DNA of 64,000 nt from Roseibium sediminis (GTDB lineage Bacteria > Pseudomonadota > Alphaproteobacteria > Rhizobiales > Stappiaceae): positions 33,979 through 97,978 of the forward strand of contig NZ_VXDB01000018.1 of NCBI RefSeq assembly GCF_008711325.1. The letters run 5' to 3'. Positions 1 through 7,326 of the stretch are shown here, one piece after another. The stretch's first letter is position 1, and every line of letters begins with the position of its first letter. Below the pieces are notes generated by a model. It was not told the DNA's origin, searched no databases, and saw only the letters and a program-made list of their open reading frames with translations. The position numbers and the translations under genes were made by a program.

Positions 1-1
1 G

Positions 2-304
2 GAAGCGCCCCAGCAGATCGTTCTGACGAAGGTCGTTGCGACCGGCGAAGCCTCTGCTGACGGATCCGCAGGCGCGACTGTCACCAAGGCGCTGCCGAAC
101 GTCATCATCCGCAAGGGCGACAATCTGTGGCGGATTTCCCGCCGCCTCTACGGCGACGGTTTCCGCTACACGACAATCTATCAGGCGAACAAGGTTCAGA
201 TTCGCAATCCGGATCTCATCTATCCCGGACAGGTGTTCCTGACGCCGGAAAACGATGTTCGCTGGGATAACGAAGCAAAGAATGAGGGCGTGGCCGTTCA
301 GTAG
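2..304 (+). CDS. LysM peptidoglycan-binding protein, C-terminal part (5' end outside window)
   Basis: The last 100 codons of a gene that begins before the window are visible, reading in frame from position 2 to the TAG at 302-304. They contain one LysM domain: the opening motif IIRKGDNLWRISRRLYG at visible residues about 35-51 and the closing IYPGQVFLTP near residues 75-84. LysM modules bind N-acetylglucosamine in peptidoglycan, so the protein probably acts in the cell envelope. The domain is C-terminal, as in many alphaproteobacterial envelope proteins with a long low-complexity N-terminus. The full function cannot be judged from this fragment. A strong hairpin terminator follows 38 bases after the stop, so this is the end of its transcript. 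Confidence 0.85.
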   Translation, partial: EAPQQIVLTKVVATGEASADGSAGATVTKALPNVIIRKGDNLWRISRRLYGDGFRYTTIYQANKVQIRNPDLIYPGQVFLTPENDVRWDNEAKNEGVAVQ

Positions 305-341
305 GAACTGGCCGGATCATCTGTCCGATCTGAATGCAGAG

Positions 342-369
342 AAAGCGCACGATTTTCGTGCGCTTTTTT
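342..369 (+). terminator. Rho-independent terminator after the LysM gene
   Basis: Eleven-base arms AAAGCGCACGA and TCGTGCGCTTT pair around a three-base loop and run into a T tract ending at 369. It separates the LysM gene from the ArsR gene. Confidence 0.85.
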
Positions 370-473
370 CGTGCGCCTGCCCCGAATGTTGCCCTTGTGA
401 CCTTGCCTTTACGGAAACCCATCGCATATTTACGATCAATGGGTTGTTGCTTTGCAAACGGGAGAGGAGCGGC

Positions 474-890
474 ATGGGCCAACAGGTGAATGACGATGAT
501 GTTCCCGCGTGCCTCAATACCGGCGAATTTGAAGACCTTGCGCAGATCTACCGCGCGTTGGGGCATCCGGTTCGCCTCGCGATCCTGAGCGATTTGCGCC
601 GTGTTGAAGTGGCCTGTTGCGGCGAGATCGTGAACCGTCTGCCGCTTGCCCAGTCGACGGTCTCTCAACATCTGCAGGTTCTGAAGGATACGGGTCTGGT
701 TGTTTGCGAAAGCACCGGGCGCTCGTGTCAGTATCGCATCAATGTCGACCGCCTTGAGCAGGCGGCCGAGCAATCTGCCTCCTATTTGTCCAGGGTTCAA
801 AGCGCACCGGAAAACGACGCCTCGGCACAGGCGTCTGCCTGCACAAAAGGGCCGGGTCGCGGCGAAGAAAAGGAAACGGCTTTTGACTGA
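474..890 (+). CDS. ArsR-family metal/thiol-responsive repressor
   Basis: A 138-residue winged-helix repressor of the ArsR/SmtB family. The ATG at 474 has a Shine-Dalgarno GGAGAGGAG just upstream; an earlier in-frame ATG at 255 lies inside the previous gene and is unlikely. The fold is readable: RALGHPVRLAILSDL (residues 28-41), recognition helix AQSTVSQHLQVLKDTGLV (about 59-76), then the wing to residue 90. Adjacent cysteines Cys48-Cys49 (VACCGEIV) fall in the helix where classical ArsR carries its CVC ligands, so thiol-reactive metal or metalloid sensing is a fair inference. The gene overlaps the start of the Atm1-type exporter and probably represses it. The effector is unknown. Confidence 0.85.
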   Translation: MGQQVNDDDVPACLNTGEFEDLAQIYRALGHPVRLAILSDLRRVEVACCGEIVNRLPLAQSTVSQHLQVLKDTGLVVCESTGRSCQYRINVDRLEQAAEQSASYLSRVQSAPENDASAQASACTKGPGRGEEKETAFD

Positions 891-2814
891 TAGAACCGCG
901 TCTGCCCGTGACGGCGAAAACGCAAAACCTGCGGCAAAAGCTGCGCAGACCCAAAAAGCCGTGAGTGCGGATGAGGGCACAACGTACCAGACGCTTGTAA
1001 ACCTTTGGCCCTATATCTGGCCGGAAAACAGACCTGACCTGAAAGCACGCGTGCTGTTGGCGATCTTTGCGCTGGTGATTGCAAAGATCGTGACGGTTCT
1101 GTCTCCCTATTTCTTTGCCTGGGCATCGGATGCGCTGACGGGTGAAACTTCCAACTTGCCGGCCTTTCTTGTCGCCCCGGTCATGCTCGTGCTGGCTTAT
1201 AATGTGGCCCGCGTACTGGCCGTTGCCTTCAATCAGTTGCGAGATGCGCTCTTTGCCCAGGTCGGGCAGCATGCGGTGCGCCAGCTGGCCATCATCACCT
1301 TTCGCCATCTTCACCGGCTCTCGTTGCGGTTTCATCTGGCACGGCGCACGGGTGGTCTCAGCCGGGTAATCGAGCGCGGGGTGAAGGGGATTGAGGCGAT
1401 TGTCCGTTTCACGATCCTCAACGGCATCCCGACAATCCTCGAATTTGCCATCATGGCAGCTGTGATCTCGATCCAGTTCGGCATGAGCTACCTCACCATC
1501 GTGGCGATCATGATCGTTGCCTATGTGTGGTTCACCATCAAGGCGTCGAACTGGCGCATCGCCATTCGCCGGGAGATGAACCAGAGCGATACGGAGGCCA
1601 ATTCCAAGGCCATCGATAGCCTGCTGAATTTCGAGACGGTCAAATATTTCGGCAACGAGAACATGGAAGCCGCGCGCTTTGATGTCTCCATGGAACGCTA
1701 TGAGGCAGCCGCCACACGCACATGGACGTCGCTTGCCTGGCTGAACTTCGGGCAGACGGTGATCCTCGGCGTGGGGATGGCAGCCTGCATGGTTCTTTCC
1801 GCGCAGGCGGTGATGGCGGGTGAGCAAACGATTGGCGAGTTCGTTCTCATCAACGCCCTGTTGATGCAGATTTCCATTCCGCTCAATTTCATCGGCTTCA
1901 TCTACCGCGAAATCCGTCAGGGTCTTGCCGATATTGAATCGATGTTTGATCTGCTCGGCGCGCCGACGGAAATCGAGGACAAACCGGGAGCGGGGCCACT
2001 GAGGGCGGTTGAAGGTCGCATCGAATTTCGGGATGTGCATTTTCACTATGATGCGGACCGCAAGATTCTGAAAGGTATCGACTTTGACGTGCCCGCGGGC
2101 AAGACGATTGCCATCGTTGGCCCGTCCGGCGCAGGGAAATCAACGATCTCCCGTCTCTTGTTCCGCTTCTACGATGTAACGGGCGGTGCAGTGACCATTG
2201 ACGGTCAGGATGTTCGGGACGTCACGCAAGAGAGTGTTCGCATGGCCATCGGCATGGTGCCGCAGGACACGGTGCTCTTCAACGACACGATCGCCTACAA
2301 CATCCGCTATGGCCGTCCGGATGCATCCGACGAGGAAATTCGTCAGGCCGCACGAATGGCGCAGATCCACGAGTTCATTGAAGGACTGCCGCAAGGCTAT
2401 GACACGGAGGTCGGTGAGCGCGGGCTGAAACTGTCAGGCGGGGAGAAACAGCGTGTGGCCATTGCCCGTACGATCCTCAAGTCGCCGCCCATCCTCATTC
2501 TGGACGAGGCGACTTCGGCACTCGACACCCACACGGAGCGGGAAATTCAGACCGCGCTGGATCAGGTCTCGAAAAACCGCACGACGCTTGTCATCGCGCA
2601 CCGGCTTTCGACAGTCGTCAATGCGGACAAGATCATCGTGCTGGAGGCCGGGCGGATTGCCGAATGCGGAACCCACTCGGGCCTGCTGGAGGCAAATGGC
2701 CTTTATGCATCCATGTGGGCACGCCAGCGCGAGGCAAGCGAGGCTGAAGAGCGCCTTCGGGCCGCTCAGGAGGCCGATGATATGGGCATCGTGACCCGAG
2801 GCCCGAAGGCGTAG
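883..2814 (+). CDS. Atm1/HMT-type ABC exporter (fused permease-ATPase)
   Basis: A 643-residue half-transporter fusing six membrane helices to an ATPase domain, expected to work as an inner-membrane homodimer. Atm1-type proteins export glutathione-linked sulfur or metal species. The Walker A GPSGAGKST is near residue 413, the signature LSGGEKQR near 517 and the Walker B ILILDEATSALD just after 535. I chose the TTG at 883, preceded by AAGGA and overlapping the ArsR stop; an ATG at 700 lies deep inside arsR. Coupling to an ArsR gene with paired cysteines suggests metal or metalloid-conjugate export. The last 20 codons are duplicated 891 bases downstream (see the repeats at 2752 and 3643), and the present C-terminus GPKA may be shorter than the ancestral one. 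Confidence 0.88.
   Translation: MTDRTASARDGENAKPAAKAAQTQKAVSADEGTTYQTLVNLWPYIWPENRPDLKARVLLAIFALVIAKIVTVLSPYFFAWASDALTGETSNLPAFLVAPVMLVLAYNVARVLAVAFNQLRDALFAQVGQHAVRQLAIITFRHLHRLSLRFHLARRTGGLSRVIERGVKGIEAIVRFTILNGIPTILEFAIMAAVISIQFGMSYLTIVAIMIVAYVWFTIKASNWRIAIRREMNQSDTEANSKAIDSLLNFETVKYFGNENMEAARFDVSMERYEAAATRTWTSLAWLNFGQTVILGVGMAACMVLSAQAVMAGEQTIGEFVLINALLMQISIPLNFIGFIYREIRQGLADIESMFDLLGAPTEIEDKPGAGPLRAVEGRIEFRDVHFHYDADRKILKGIDFDVPAGKTIAIVGPSGAGKSTISRLLFRFYDVTGGAVTIDGQDVRDVTQESVRMAIGMVPQDTVLFNDTIAYNIRYGRPDASDEEIRQAARMAQIHEFIEGLPQGYDTEVGERGLKLSGGEKQRVAIARTILKSPPILILDEATSALDTHTEREIQTALDQVSKNRTTLVIAHRLSTVVNADKIIVLEAGRIAECGTHSGLLEANGLYASMWARQREASEAEERLRAAQEADDMGIVTRGPKA
2752..2811 (+). repeat. 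Direct repeat, copy 1: 3' end of the ABC exporter gene
   Basis: Sixty bases inside the exporter gene recur at 3643-3702 with one mismatch (C at 2763, A at 3654), which is synonymous because both codons encode alanine. The unit is bounded by inverted arms CGCCTTCGGGC and GCCCGAAGGCG. It is the left boundary of the ATP-grasp insert. Confidence 0.92.
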
Positions 2815-2842
2815 GTGTTAACGGGTAGCTGAAAGTAGATCG

Positions 2843-3622
2843 ATGCAGTGGATCCTTCAAAAATTTGAGGATACGGAAAATCTAGTACCAATCCTTGAGC
2901 GTTTGGGCGCTAGATGGTCTTGGCACAAGGTTGTTCCATTCGTGGGAGACCTTTTTCCGGAACCTGTTGTTGAAGATCCAAGCGCTGTTGTCATGTTTGG
3001 TTCTTATTCACTGAGGTTCTTTTCCGAGCGGCGAGGTTATCGACCTGGAGTGTTCGTAATCAGACCATTTGTCCATCAGGAGGCCTGGTACCCATTTTTG
3101 TTGAATGGTCGCAATGCTCAGTTTCTGACTGTCAGGGATATACCTGCACATCTTCCAGATGACGGAAAAGACTGGTTCTTCCGTCCTGTTGATGACAGCA
3201 AGGCTGAACCAGGAAGTGTCATGTCAGCAAGGGATATCATTAGCCTTGCTGAGCAGGTGCTGCGTCTGAAGGAAGATGAAACTCCAGTTGGTTCGTTACG
3301 CCACGATACTGAGTTGATGTTGAGTGAGCCGAAACGCATCCTAAAGGAGTGGCGCCTTTGGATCGTTGGTGCGCAGATTGTCACGTACTCCCTTTATAGG
3401 GATGGAAGTCGTGTTGTGTACCGCCATGAAATTGATGAAGACGCCTTGGAATTTGCCAAGACAATGGTTTCCCTACATCCAGATTATTCGCCAGCCTACG
3501 TGATGGATGTGTGCCGGACAGAAGAAGGCCTTTTTATCGTCGAAACTAACTGCCTAAATGCAGCTGGATTTTATGCGGCAGACTTGGAAAAACTTGTGAA
3601 TGCTATCGAGGAGATCGGTTAG
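2843..3622 (+). CDS. ATP-grasp domain protein (R2K/DUF4343-like), probable acquired gene
   Basis: A 259-residue protein resembling the ATP-grasp R2K/DUF4343 group, whose members are thought to form amide or ester bonds using ATP. Supporting segments are FFRPVDDSK near residue 112, EWRLWIV near 170, YVMDVCRT near 218 and FIVETNCLNAAGFY near 231-244, where the Glu-Thr-Asn triad would be the late metal-binding part of the fold. Substrate and partners are unknown. Base composition is clearly lower in GC than the neighbours. The gene lies alone between two copies of the exporter's 3' end, same strand, 28 bases after its stop, with no strong Shine-Dalgarno. This indicates recent insertion. The assignment rests on motif memory, not a search. 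Confidence 0.7.
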   Translation: MQWILQKFEDTENLVPILERLGARWSWHKVVPFVGDLFPEPVVEDPSAVVMFGSYSLRFFSERRGYRPGVFVIRPFVHQEAWYPFLLNGRNAQFLTVRDIPAHLPDDGKDWFFRPVDDSKAEPGSVMSARDIISLAEQVLRLKEDETPVGSLRHDTELMLSEPKRILKEWRLWIVGAQIVTYSLYRDGSRVVYRHEIDEDALEFAKTMVSLHPDYSPAYVMDVCRTEEGLFIVETNCLNAAGFYAADLEKLVNAIEEIG

Positions 3623-3642
3623 GGTGAGTTGTATTGTCTCCC

Positions 3643-3702
3643 CGCCTTCGGGCAGCTCAGGAGGCCGATGATATGGGCATCGTGACCCGAGGCCCGAAGG
3701 CG
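3643..3702 (+). repeat. Direct repeat, copy 2: displaced 3' end of the ABC exporter gene
   Basis: This is 59/60 identical to 2752-2811. Read in the exporter's frame it continues with codons for D-A-P-D to a TGA at 3715-3717, so it looks like an old gene end rather than random homology. It forms the right boundary of the ATP-grasp insert. Confidence 0.92.
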
Positions 3703-3723
3703 GATGCGCCTGACTGATCAAGG

Positions 3724-3912
3724 TCAGGCGGCAAGCTTGCGGGAAAGTTGAACCTCGCAGTCGTTCGACGGAGTTTCGTGCTGTCTTGCGAGGGTCTCTT
3801 TCGTGGTAAAGGGGCGCCAATTGATGAGTGACCAAAAGGCGTTGCTTCGGATCTTGCGGGCGCGGGCATCGTAGTGGCGCAGCAGCTCCGGTGTCAGTGT
3901 GATGTGTGTCAT
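3724..3912 (-). CDS. Small basic protein of unknown function (62 aa)
   Basis: A 62-residue protein with an AGGAG-type ribosome site seven bases before its ATG. It has several Arg/Lys and a central RKIRSNAFWSLINW segment reminiscent of the short basic amphipathic helices of DUF1127-like proteins, but I do not recognise the family. It is transcribed divergently from the LysR gene at 4008, with 95 bases between their starts, an arrangement in which the regulator often controls the neighbour. Its stop lies six bases from the displaced exporter end, so before the ATP-grasp insertion it would have been the tail-to-tail neighbour of the exporter. Confidence 0.6.
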   Translation of the reverse strand: MTHITLTPELLRHYDARARKIRSNAFWSLINWRPFTTKETLARQHETPSNDCEVQLSRKLAA

Positions 3913-4007
3913 GATCAGTCTCCTGTCGTGTTGAAACGAATATGGCGCCTTCGATCAGTTGGTAGAATTGACTTTGCTTTGAAGGTACTTTTCGATATTT
4001 TCGAATA

Positions 4008-4958
4008 ATGAGACTGGATGACCTAAGCTTCTTTGCCCGTGTTGCCGAATTGGGCAGCTTGTCCGCAGCCGGACGCGAATTCGGCCTGTCGCCGTCGGCG
4101 GCAAGCAGCCGGCTGACCAATCTTGAAAGGGATCTCGGCACACAGCTCGTGGCCCGCACAACCCGCCAGGTCAACCTGACCGAGGCGGGCAAGATCATGC
4201 TGGACCATGCTCGTGCAGCTCTGGGCGAGATTGCTCAGGCGAGAGCGTCGATTGATGCGGCTCAGGACGCGCCGCGCGGCATTTTGAAACTGTCTTCGAA
4301 CGTGTTTTTCGGGCGCAAGCATATCCTGCCGTATCTGGCAGAGTTTCGGCAGCTCTATCCGGACCTGCGGCTGGAAGTGGACATGTCCGACCGGCTGGTC
4401 GATCTGGTTGCGGATGGCTATGACGTTGCCATTCGTGGCGCGCCGCTGCCAGATTCCAGTTTGCTTGCCCGCAAGCTGGGCGGCAATCCGCGTGTCCTTT
4501 GTGCCAGTCCCGACTACATTGCACGGAAAGGCGAACCGCGAAATCCGGAAGAACTGTGCAATCACGACTATATCGGATTTGACCCGATGCCGGTCTGGTA
4601 CTTCGCCGGGCCGGAGGGGGAGGTTGCCTTTCCGCTGAAAGACCCTGTCATTTGTGGAGATAGCGGTGATTTTGCCTATGATGCTGCGCTCTATGGCTTG
4701 GGATTGACGGTCAAGTCCATTGCCCATGTCTGGGAGGATTTGCGTGACGGACGGCTTGTTGAAGTCATGACCGATTATCCGGTGACGCGAACCGGCAATA
4801 TTTATGCAGTCTATCCGCCAAACAGGTTCGTGCCGCCGAAGGTGTCCGCATTTGTCGATTTTCTGATCTCCAAATACGGGAGACCACCCTATTGGGAGAC
4901 CGACTACAGGCTCGCTCGCGGGGACAGTTCTGTTAAGAGCGGCACGAAAACAGCCTGA
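4008..4958 (+). CDS. LysR-family transcriptional regulator
   Basis: A 316-residue LysR-type regulator. Residues 1-60 hold the winged helix-turn-helix (LDDLSFFARVAELGSLSAAG, then SPSAASSRLTNLERDLG), followed by a linker helix and a periplasmic-binding-protein-like effector domain from about residue 90. The effector domain has the pattern of the DmlR/AaeR-like group (GFDPMPVWYF, then GLGLTVKSIAHV). The start is the ATG at 4008; no good Shine-Dalgarno is visible. It is divergent from the 62-residue gene at 3724-3912, which is the best candidate for its direct target. The effector cannot be told from sequence. Nothing follows for 149 bases before psd. Confidence 0.88.
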   Translation: MRLDDLSFFARVAELGSLSAAGREFGLSPSAASSRLTNLERDLGTQLVARTTRQVNLTEAGKIMLDHARAALGEIAQARASIDAAQDAPRGILKLSSNVFFGRKHILPYLAEFRQLYPDLRLEVDMSDRLVDLVADGYDVAIRGAPLPDSSLLARKLGGNPRVLCASPDYIARKGEPRNPEELCNHDYIGFDPMPVWYFAGPEGEVAFPLKDPVICGDSGDFAYDAALYGLGLTVKSIAHVWEDLRDGRLVEVMTDYPVTRTGNIYAVYPPNRFVPPKVSAFVDFLISKYGRPPYWETDYRLARGDSSVKSGTKTA

Positions 4959-5107
4959 GACCTGCAAAAAGTGTTCTCAGCCAAGGCAAAAGCCACTAGA
5001 AGCGAGGCATGGGCCTTGGCAGTAACTTGCCATTGGCCATCTGATTTGTCTTTTGGCGGCATGACCCGACTATTGGTCCGGGGGAGCTGCCCTAGCTGGA
5101 AACTGAT

Positions 5108-5812
5108 ATGTCGATCGTTGACTCCATAACCAAGGCCTTTGTTCCGATCCATCGGGAAGGTTGGCCTTTCATTGCCATTGCTTTTGTCTCTGCCATCGTG
5201 GTGGGGTGGTTCTTCGATCCGCTGTTCTGGATCGGCCTCTTGCTCACGGGTTGGGTCTGCTATTTCTTCCGTGATCCGCCGCGCGTGACGCCCGTCCGCG
5301 AAGGTCTGATCATTTCACCTGCCGACGGTGTTGTGAGCCATTGTGGTCCGGTGTTGCCGCCCAAGGAACTGGAACTTGGCGACCAGCCGATGATGCGCGT
5401 CTCTATTTTCATGAACGTTTTCAACGTCCATGTGAACCGCGCACCGATGGATGGCAAGGTGACCCGGGTTGCCTATATCGCCGGCAAGTTCCTGAATGCC
5501 GAGTTGGACAAGGCGAGTGAACACAATGAGCGCAACGGTCTTGTGATCGAAAATGGCGACCAGAAAATTGGTGTTGTGCAGATTGCGGGTCTCGTGGCCC
5601 GCCGCATCGTTTGCTTCGTGCGCGAAGGTGAGACGCTTTCTGCCGGCGAGCGCTTTGGCCTGATCCGCTTCGGGTCTCGACTTGATGTCTATTTTCCGGA
5701 AAATGTGAAGCCGAAGGTTATGCTGGGACAGACCATGATAGCCGGTGAAACGATTCTGGCGGATCTGACGGAAACGCCGTCTGATCAACCCATCCTGACC
5801 CGAGTTGGCTGA
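5108..5812 (+). CDS. psd: Phosphatidylserine decarboxylase proenzyme
   Basis: Converts phosphatidylserine to phosphatidylethanolamine at the inner membrane. At 234 residues it is the short form typical of alphaproteobacteria and Gram-positives. Hydrophobic segments lie near residues 15-50, followed by SPADGVV and the HVNRAPMDG block. The self-cleavage site is Gly189-Ser190 in [11 protein letters not shown]; serine becomes the pyruvoyl group of the small alpha subunit. It precedes pssA, which makes its substrate, and the two genes touch: pssA begins at or just after the psd stop, so they form one transcript and are probably translationally coupled. Confidence 0.95.
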   Translation: MSIVDSITKAFVPIHREGWPFIAIAFVSAIVVGWFFDPLFWIGLLLTGWVCYFFRDPPRVTPVREGLIISPADGVVSHCGPVLPPKELELGDQPMMRVSIFMNVFNVHVNRAPMDGKVTRVAYIAGKFLNAELDKASEHNERNGLVIENGDQKIGVVQIAGLVARRIVCFVREGETLSAGERFGLIRFGSRLDVYFPENVKPKVMLGQTMIAGETILADLTETPSDQPILTRVG

Positions 5813-5822
5813 GGAACAGCAC

Positions 5823-6692
5823 GTGACAGCAACCGACGATCAGGGCAAACAGAAAAAGCGCCGGTTTGGCCGCGTACCGATCCGGGTGATCCTGCCCAAC
5901 ATGGTGACCCTTCTGGCGCTTTGTTCCGGTTTGACCGCCATCCGCATGGCTTTTGAGGGGCGTTGGGAATTCGCGGTCGGGGCGGTGCTTCTGGCTGCCG
6001 TTCTTGACGCGGTCGACGGGCGAGTCGCGCGACTTCTGAAAGGAACCTCGCGCTTTGGTGCGGAGCTTGACAGTCTCGCGGACTTTGTCAATTTCGGCGT
6101 TACGCCTGCCATTATGCTCTATGTCTGGATTTTGCATGAGATGGGCAATCTCGGCTGGATTGCTGCTCTGGTTTTTGCGATTTCCATGGCATTGCGCCTT
6201 GCTCGTTTCAACGTCGCACTGGACGATCCAAACAAGCCTGCCTGGGCAGTAAACTTCTTTACCGGAGTGCCGGCGCCTGCCGCGGCGCTCACGGTATTGG
6301 TGCCGCTGTATCTTTCCTTTCTTGGCTTCTTGCCCCAATGGCCGGAGTTTGCCGGGCCGATTGCCATTTATGTGCTTCTGATCGGCTTCCTGATGGTGAG
6401 CCGCATTCCGACCTTTTCCGGCAAGACACTCGGCACCCGCATCCGCCGGGATCTGGTTCTGCCGCTGATCGTCGTGACTGTTCTGGTCGTGGCGCTGACG
6501 GTGAGTTACCCGTTCAAGGTGCTGGCTGTCTGCTCCATGCTGTATCTTGCGTCCATACCCTTCGCATGGCGCGCGCATCGCAAATGTCTGCGGGGCGAGG
6601 ACTGCGAAGTTTTCGAGTCGGACGATGATGACGACGACGAGGATGTCGATCTGGATGAAATCCAGAAGCAGGATGCGCGTTCGGGTCAGTAA
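5823..6692 (+). CDS. pssA: CDP-diacylglycerol--serine O-phosphatidyltransferase
   Basis: Makes phosphatidylserine from CDP-diacylglycerol and serine in the membrane. The CDP-alcohol phosphotransferase signature DG-x2-AR-x8-G-x3-D-x3-D is present (DGRVAR, then GAELDSLAD) near residues 60-82, with about seven further hydrophobic helices. The C-terminus is strikingly acidic, with a run of aspartates. I prefer the GTG at 5823 because GAGGA precedes it by a normal spacing; a TTG at 5805, overlapping the psd stop, is an alternative that adds six residues. It works directly with psd upstream. Confidence 0.93.
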   Translation: MTATDDQGKQKKRRFGRVPIRVILPNMVTLLALCSGLTAIRMAFEGRWEFAVGAVLLAAVLDAVDGRVARLLKGTSRFGAELDSLADFVNFGVTPAIMLYVWILHEMGNLGWIAALVFAISMALRLARFNVALDDPNKPAWAVNFFTGVPAPAAALTVLVPLYLSFLGFLPQWPEFAGPIAIYVLLIGFLMVSRIPTFSGKTLGTRIRRDLVLPLIVVTVLVVALTVSYPFKVLAVCSMLYLASIPFAWRAHRKCLRGEDCEVFESDDDDDDEDVDLDEIQKQDARSGQ

Positions 6693-6728
6693 GAAGCCCG
6701 ATAAGATATTAGCGAAGGAGATGCCGAG

Positions 6729-7253
6729 ATGGCCGAACCGACCATTCGTGCTGCTCTGCCTTCAGATTTGGCAGACATTCTGGACCTCTATCCGAAGGCC
6801 TTTCCGGACGAGGATCTGGTGCCGCTGGTCCGTGAGCTCCTGGAAGGCGAGGTGGACTTGCTTTCCCTTGTTGCGACAAGGGGCGAGGCCATTGTGGGCC
6901 ATGTAATCTTCACGGCCTGCAAGGTTGAGGAGACAGGGGAGCCTGTTGCGCTTCTTGGTCCGCTCTGCGTTTCACCCGACTGCCAAAGACAAGGCATTGG
7001 ATCCCGGCTGATCGCGGCCGGTGTCGCGGAGTTCGCTCGTCGCGAGGTCAGGGAAGTTTTGGTGCTGGGTGATCCAGCCTATTATTCGCGAGCCGGGTTC
7101 AAGCCAAGGGCGGCTCTGAAGACCCCGTGTCCAATTCCGCGGGAATGGGCCGAGGCCTGGCAAACCATGCCGCTGCAGCCGGGTTCACAGCCGCTTACGG
7201 GGCAGCTATGGGTGCCGGGTCCATGGCAGGCGAAAGCGCTCTGGTCAGCTTGA
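6729..7253 (+). CDS. GNAT-family N-acetyltransferase
   Basis: A 174-residue acetyltransferase of the YhbS-like GNAT group. The acetyl-CoA-binding signature is clear: LLGPLCVSPDCQRQGIGSRL near residues 75-94, in which Q-x-x-G-I-G is the pyrophosphate loop. VLGDPAYYSRAGF follows near 114. AAGGAG stands seven bases before the ATG. The substrate is unknown. It lies 36 bases after pssA and may be cotranscribed with it, but no functional link is evident. A hairpin terminator follows. Confidence 0.88.
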   Translation: MAEPTIRAALPSDLADILDLYPKAFPDEDLVPLVRELLEGEVDLLSLVATRGEAIVGHVIFTACKVEETGEPVALLGPLCVSPDCQRQGIGSRLIAAGVAEFARREVREVLVLGDPAYYSRAGFKPRAALKTPCPIPREWAEAWQTMPLQPGSQPLTGQLWVPGPWQAKALWSA

Positions 7254-7284
7254 AGACATCAAAACTGCAAGAACAATAAAATAA

Positions 7285-7309
7285 CCGCCGGAAAACTCCG
7301 GCGGTTTTT
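7285..7309. terminator. Convergent Rho-independent terminator
   Basis: CCGCCGGA and TCCGGCGG pair around a four-base loop, with T-rich sequence on the plus side and A/T-rich sequence on the minus side. It lies between the convergent GNAT gene and the RND operon and probably serves both. Confidence 0.8.
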
Positions 7310-7326
7310 GTCTGTTGTGTTTGCCG

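Noticed and set aside
739..2046. Long minus-strand open frame (435 codons) opposite the ABC exporter
   Set aside because: It lies wholly antisense to a gene with intact ABC motifs, has no ribosome site and its composition is that of a GC-skewed codon shadow.
2752..2811. Palindrome-bounded 60-base unit as a dispersed REP element
   Set aside because: It encodes a plausible natural exporter C-terminus, and the only other copy seen keeps the same reading frame with a synonymous change, so duplication of the gene end is the better reading. A genome-wide search would settle it.
4904..5152. 82-codon minus-strand frame between the LysR and psd genes
   Set aside because: It overlaps both neighbours at their ends and has no ribosome site or recognisable features.
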